From positions 17,414,001 to 17,478,000 of the forward strand of contig CM072877.1 in the NCBI GenBank assembly GCA_036937835.1: a stretch of 64,000 nucleotides of DNA, in the 5' to 3' direction. The translations under genes and the position numbers were made by a program. The stretch is from Pampus argenteus. Its lineage: Eukaryota > Chordata > Actinopteri > Scombriformes > Stromateidae. Position 1 is the stretch's first letter. Every line of letters starts with the position of its first letter. A model generated the notes under the pieces. The model was not told where the DNA came from. It did no database searches and was given only the letters and a program-made list of their open reading frames with translations. Below, piece after piece: positions 40,404 to 64,000 of this stretch.

Positions 40404-40693
40404 CGTGTAGGAGGCAGGATCTGACATCCAGTTTCAAAACTTGCATGTGATGGAGAAGGCACACTGAGGTTTCAAGGTTGCTGTTATTTCGTTTTTCCTC
40501 TATTGAATTTCGCTGTATTCTCAACTTGATTTCATTTTTGCTCAAACTTGTTGCTTTATGGAAAAAAAAAAGTTACTTTTTTTACAAATAGAATTGTCCT
40601 ATTCCTTTTTCAATTGTTTTTTTTTTTCTGAGAAAACAAAAAAAAAAAATGCTTTTTTTTTCTTTTTTCTCTCCATTTGCTCAGTAAACAGTC

Positions 40694-63936
<23,243 letters not shown>

Positions 63937-64000
63937 CTGCAACAGATAAGAGCGACACGACATTTAGCACCCAGAAAATCGGTTAGTAATTTAGTTTCAC

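Larger units (their letters stand above)
38350..40693 (-). other. col5a1: putative col5a1 3' UTR
   Basis: AT-rich sequence with many A/T homopolymers follows the stop codon. An AATAAA (minus strand) at 38372-38377 is followed by a GT-rich stretch, giving a plausible 2.3-kb UTR, similar to the long COL5A1 3' UTR of mammals. Other AATAAA hexamers, for example at 39628-39633 and 39783-39788, could give shorter forms. Confidence 0.45.

Overview
The window is vertebrate nuclear DNA, most likely from a spiny-rayed teleost fish. It has short GT-AG introns, many (TG)n/(CA)n microsatellites, diverged fish-type interspersed repeats and small exons separated by AT-rich sequence. Two recognisable genes are present, both transcribed from the minus strand and both cut by the window edges. 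One is the 5' part of olfm1 (noelin-1/pancortin, a secreted neuronal olfactomedin-domain glycoprotein). The other is the 3' part of col5a1 (fibrillar collagen alpha-1(V) chain). From memory of human 9q34, COL5A1 and OLFM1 lie in the same orientation with OLFM1 downstream, so the order here fits conserved synteny.

Positions 339-7558 hold olfm1. Two alternative first coding exons, type A at 7493-7558 and type B at 2696-2845, each end in phase 0 and can join the shared M exons at 1252-1401 and 339-494. Both starts sit in CpG-rich sequence. The exons for the rest of the coiled coil and the olfactomedin domain lie beyond position 1.

Positions about 8,100-38,350 are gene-poor. They hold microsatellites, fragments of interspersed repeats and short tandem repeats. 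Three minus-strand segments bounded by splice-like sites (13614-13775, 9199-9287, 16637-16759) may belong to unrecognised genes. The first two join in frame, but I cannot identify a family.

Positions 38,350-64,000 hold col5a1. The last coding exon ends at 40694, with a putative 3' UTR of about 2.3 kb below it. Upstream come two C-propeptide exons, a pair of mutually exclusive 69-bp exons, a 113-bp exon, a 268-bp junction exon with a furin-type RTRR site, and 40 Gly-X-Y exons of 36, 45, 54, 90 or 108 bp. The 40 helix exons encode 870 uninterrupted residues of an expected helix of about 1014. The N-propeptide, variable region and first helix exons lie beyond position 64,000.

Nothing bacterial, viral or CRISPR-like was found. 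The most interesting items are the mutually exclusive exon pair with its 66-nt spacer, the two-promoter olfm1 layout, the conserved heparin-binding and GFPGER motifs, and the unidentified two-exon coding candidate between the genes.
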